Shown here: one piece after another, positions 49,563-50,919 of the stretch | Layout of the letters: each line of letters begins with the position of its first letter | Numbering within the stretch: position 1 is the stretch's first letter | IMG/VR virus record: IMGVR_UViG_3300025674_009487 | Location: 1 to 50,919 of that record | Length of the DNA: 50,919 nucleotides | Direction: 5' to 3' (one strand) | DNA from: a virus | Notes under the pieces: model-generated | Seen by the model: only the letters and a program-made list of their open reading frames with translations | Told to the model about the DNA's origin: nothing | Databases searched by the model: none | Made by a program: the position numbers and the translations under genes

Positions 49563-49905
49563 GAGTAATGTAAAGATGATTGATTATGAGTTTGAAGTAA
49601 AAGCATGGGTAAAATTTAATATCCCGCCTGAGGAAGTATTGATGGCAAATGTTGATGAAGCGCCTGAAAATGTATTTAATGTTGATAAGGCAATTGAAAA
49701 TGGACTGGATATATGGGATTATTGGGATGATGAGGCGTGGAATGGGTTGGATATTAGCCGATGTGATGCGACGGGTGAAACGTGGCAGGATGATTTATAT
49801 AATGAGGATGAATTGGCCGAGTTATTAAGTGATGAAGATATTATGGGTGATAGTGTGTTGGTTGGTAAAATCATTGATTTAATTAAACAACATCAATCAA
49901 CGTAA
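49561..49905 (+). CDS. Right-arm strongly acidic protein 4, unknown
   Basis: A 114-residue protein with about 29 Asp/Glu against 7 Lys/Arg and six Trp (DIWDYWDDEAWNGLDI; NEDELAELLSDEDI). Such charge is seen in DNA-mimic anti-restriction proteins, but also in many unrelated small phage proteins, so no function is assigned. AAAGGTAATATAA lies before the ATG. Confidence 0.6.
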   Translation: MSNVKMIDYEFEVKAWVKFNIPPEEVLMANVDEAPENVFNVDKAIENGLDIWDYWDDEAWNGLDISRCDATGETWQDDLYNEDELAELLSDEDIMGDSVLVGKIIDLIKQHQST

Positions 49906-49925
49906 AATAATTAAAAAAAAGTAAA

Positions 49926-49964
49926 AATAAATGTAAAAAAAGCAAAGTTAGGATATAATTATAT
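49926..49964 (+). promoter_or_regulatory. Promoter-like element of the virion-block class in the right arm
   Basis: AAATGTAAAAAAAGC, then AAAGTTAGGA, then TATAATTATATA. It matches the capsid-unit element (A-tract, AAAGTTAG, TATAATTATA) at the same spacing, but on the + strand before the gene at 50027. Confidence 0.6.
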
Positions 49965-50026
49965 ATATAAGGATTAAAAATCCTAACACAAAAAATACAA
50001 AACAAAGAAAGATAAAGGAAAAAATT

Positions 50027-50443
50027 ATGTATTACATTGAAGAAATTATGAATATTGAAGTTCGTGGTGATGATAGTTGTTTTGATGTTGAGGGAACAAA
50101 GATCAAACGCCATTACTTTGAAAGTAAAAATGAGATGATGGGTTTTGTGGTGAATAATGAGTTTGATTTTTGGAATGAGTATAGTGATATTGATGTGGAT
50201 GATTTAGAAAGTAATTCACACATCCTCCCTGAATTTAAGTTTTATGAGTTTGATAAGGTATTGGTTGATGTGTGTAAAGAGAATGGTTTATCTTTGGATA
50301 AGTTAAATGGCAATGAAATACCTGAAATGGGTTTTAGCTTGGCAAGAGTTTATTATGATTTAACCTCACAACACACAATCCCAACTATTAGCCAGTTAAA
50401 GGTATTGTTTGAGTTGGAATATTTAAACTCACTCTCAAAATAA
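50027..50443 (+). CDS. Right-arm small acidic protein 5, unknown
   Basis: A 138-residue protein (DFWNEYSDIDVDDLESNSHI; SLDKLNGNEIPEMGFSLARV), soluble and acidic. TAAAGGAAAAAATT precedes the ATG. Its leader carries AGGATT/AATCCT (about 49970-49986) instead of the ATAGC hairpin. No family is recognised. Confidence 0.6.
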   Translation: MYYIEEIMNIEVRGDDSCFDVEGTKIKRHYFESKNEMMGFVVNNEFDFWNEYSDIDVDDLESNSHILPEFKFYEFDKVLVDVCKENGLSLDKLNGNEIPEMGFSLARVYYDLTSQHTIPTISQLKVLFELEYLNSLSK

Positions 50444-50452
50444 AATTATACA

Positions 50453-50481
50453 TTGATAAAAAATTGAATATAATATAGATA
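50453..50481 (+). promoter_or_regulatory. Right-arm promoter P6
   Basis: TTGATA at 50453-50458, 17 nt, TAGATA at 50476-50481, preceded by TTATACA and containing TATAATA. Confidence 0.55.
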
Positions 50482-50488
50482 TATAAAA

Positions 50489-50517
50489 ATAGCAAATCAA
50501 AGAAAGGAAATCGCTAT
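50489..50517 (+). promoter_or_regulatory. Leader hairpin over the start codon, copy 3
   Basis: ATAGC (50489-50493) pairs with GCTAT (50513-50517) containing the ATG start at 50516; AAAGGAAA lies in the loop. Confidence 0.5.
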
Positions 50518-50878
50518 GATAAATTTATACAACAACAAAAACTTGGATTATGGTGTTATTTATAATGAGGAAGTAAATGGATATAAGTATCAGGCAAAGA
50601 TTTGTATGAATGATTATAATTTGAATATTGATACAGGCGCATTGGCAACTTATGCGATGTGTGTAAATAATAAAATACCTCAGGATATCCATTTGGATTT
50701 GAATGAAAGTTTTGGCGGGCAATATATGGTTGATGTTTATAGAGAAGGTTTATATATGCTAACTGCAAAGATGGATGAGATTGATTGTGAGGAATATGAA
50801 AATTACTTTGAAATGAATGATGTTGATGAAGATAATGTATCAGCCGAAGATATTGCCAGAATATTTGGTAATGATTAA
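50516..50878 (+). CDS. Right-arm small acidic protein 6, unknown
   Basis: A 120-residue protein (GVIYNEEVNGYKYQAKICMN; ECEEYENYFEMNDVDEDNVS-like acidic tail, ending ARIFGND). Its promoter P6 and leader hairpin repeat the pattern of genes 3 and 4. The last 41 bases of the window after it show no feature. Confidence 0.6.
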   Translation: MINLYNNKNLDYGVIYNEEVNGYKYQAKICMNDYNLNIDTGALATYAMCVNNKIPQDIHLDLNESFGGQYMVDVYREGLYMLTAKMDEIDCEEYENYFEMNDVDEDNVSAEDIARIFGND

Positions 50879-50919
50879 GGAATGATATCGCCGTTTTATT
50901 TAATGGGTTTATTTGATTG

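Larger units (their letters stand above)
47763..49708 (+). repeat. Cluster of ten TGGACTGG motifs
   Basis: Exact copies start at 47763, 47799, 47890, 48062, 48162, 48258, 48989, 49441 and 49701 on the + strand and at 48893 on the - strand. TGGACT variants occur at 47968, 48347, 48455, 48843 and 49196; 48455-48467 is palindromic (TGGACT-T-AGTCCA). Copies lie in and between genes, and in coding copies they are not all in one frame. Confidence 0.75.

Overview
The window is part of the genome of a contractile-tailed double-stranded DNA phage (Caudoviricetes, myovirus form) or a prophage of that type. The evidence is an almost complete virion cassette: large terminase, portal, prohead protease, scaffold-like protein, HK97-type capsid protein, neck proteins, tail sheath and tube, overlapping tail-assembly chaperones, tape measure, and a baseplate with hub, spike, LysM/gp25-like and J-like proteins. 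DNA is AT-rich, and -35/-10 promoters and Shine-Dalgarno sites are bacterial. The host cannot be named; a lipoprotein signal and long modular fibres with marine-phage-like repeats suggest a Gram-negative host, but this is inference.

Layout. 50-1087 (+): a SAM methyltransferase-like protein, convergent with the end of the virion block. 1093-2800 (-): a tightly coupled cassette of three small proteins (two membrane-associated, one Cys-rich) ending in a membrane-anchored class III nucleotidyl cyclase. 2811-40615 (-): the virion block, transcribed right to left: large structural proteins at 39.9-40.6 kb, a 1326-residue protein with 16 repeats, a 946-residue repeat fibre, portal, a GIY-YIG homing endonuclease nested between genes, head maturation, capsid, neck, tail and baseplate, then fibres. 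40675-43945 (-): a KTSC protein, then (past a non-coding region and a + strand small gene) large terminase and its upstream partner. 44034-46944 (+): zinc-ribbon protein, lipoprotein, small unknowns and a GT-A-like glycosyltransferase. 46945-48102: about 1.15 kb without a convincing gene, holding a possible structured RNA and tandem promoters. 48103-50878 (+): six small unrecognised genes, mostly with their own promoters.

Regulation can be read in part. A promoter-like element (A-tract, then AGTTAG-like box, then TATAATTATA) recurs before capsid, tail, baseplate and fibre transcription units and before one right-arm gene. Intrinsic terminators follow the capsid, tail-tube and 946-residue fibre genes, so the virion block is probably several units. 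The right arm uses a second stereotyped promoter (TTGACA, 17 nt, TATATA), and three of its genes share a leader in which ATAGC can pair with the GCTATG that holds the start codon.

The most unusual features are the phage-borne class III cyclase cassette, ten copies of TGGACTGG (nine in one orientation) inside 2 kb that begins where strand base skew flips, helically spaced TTAAGTT repeats abutting the terminase gene, a +1/-2 frameshift geometry in the tail chaperones, and a NUMOD3-like protein in the small-terminase position. All calls come from reading sequence and translations by eye; no database search was run.
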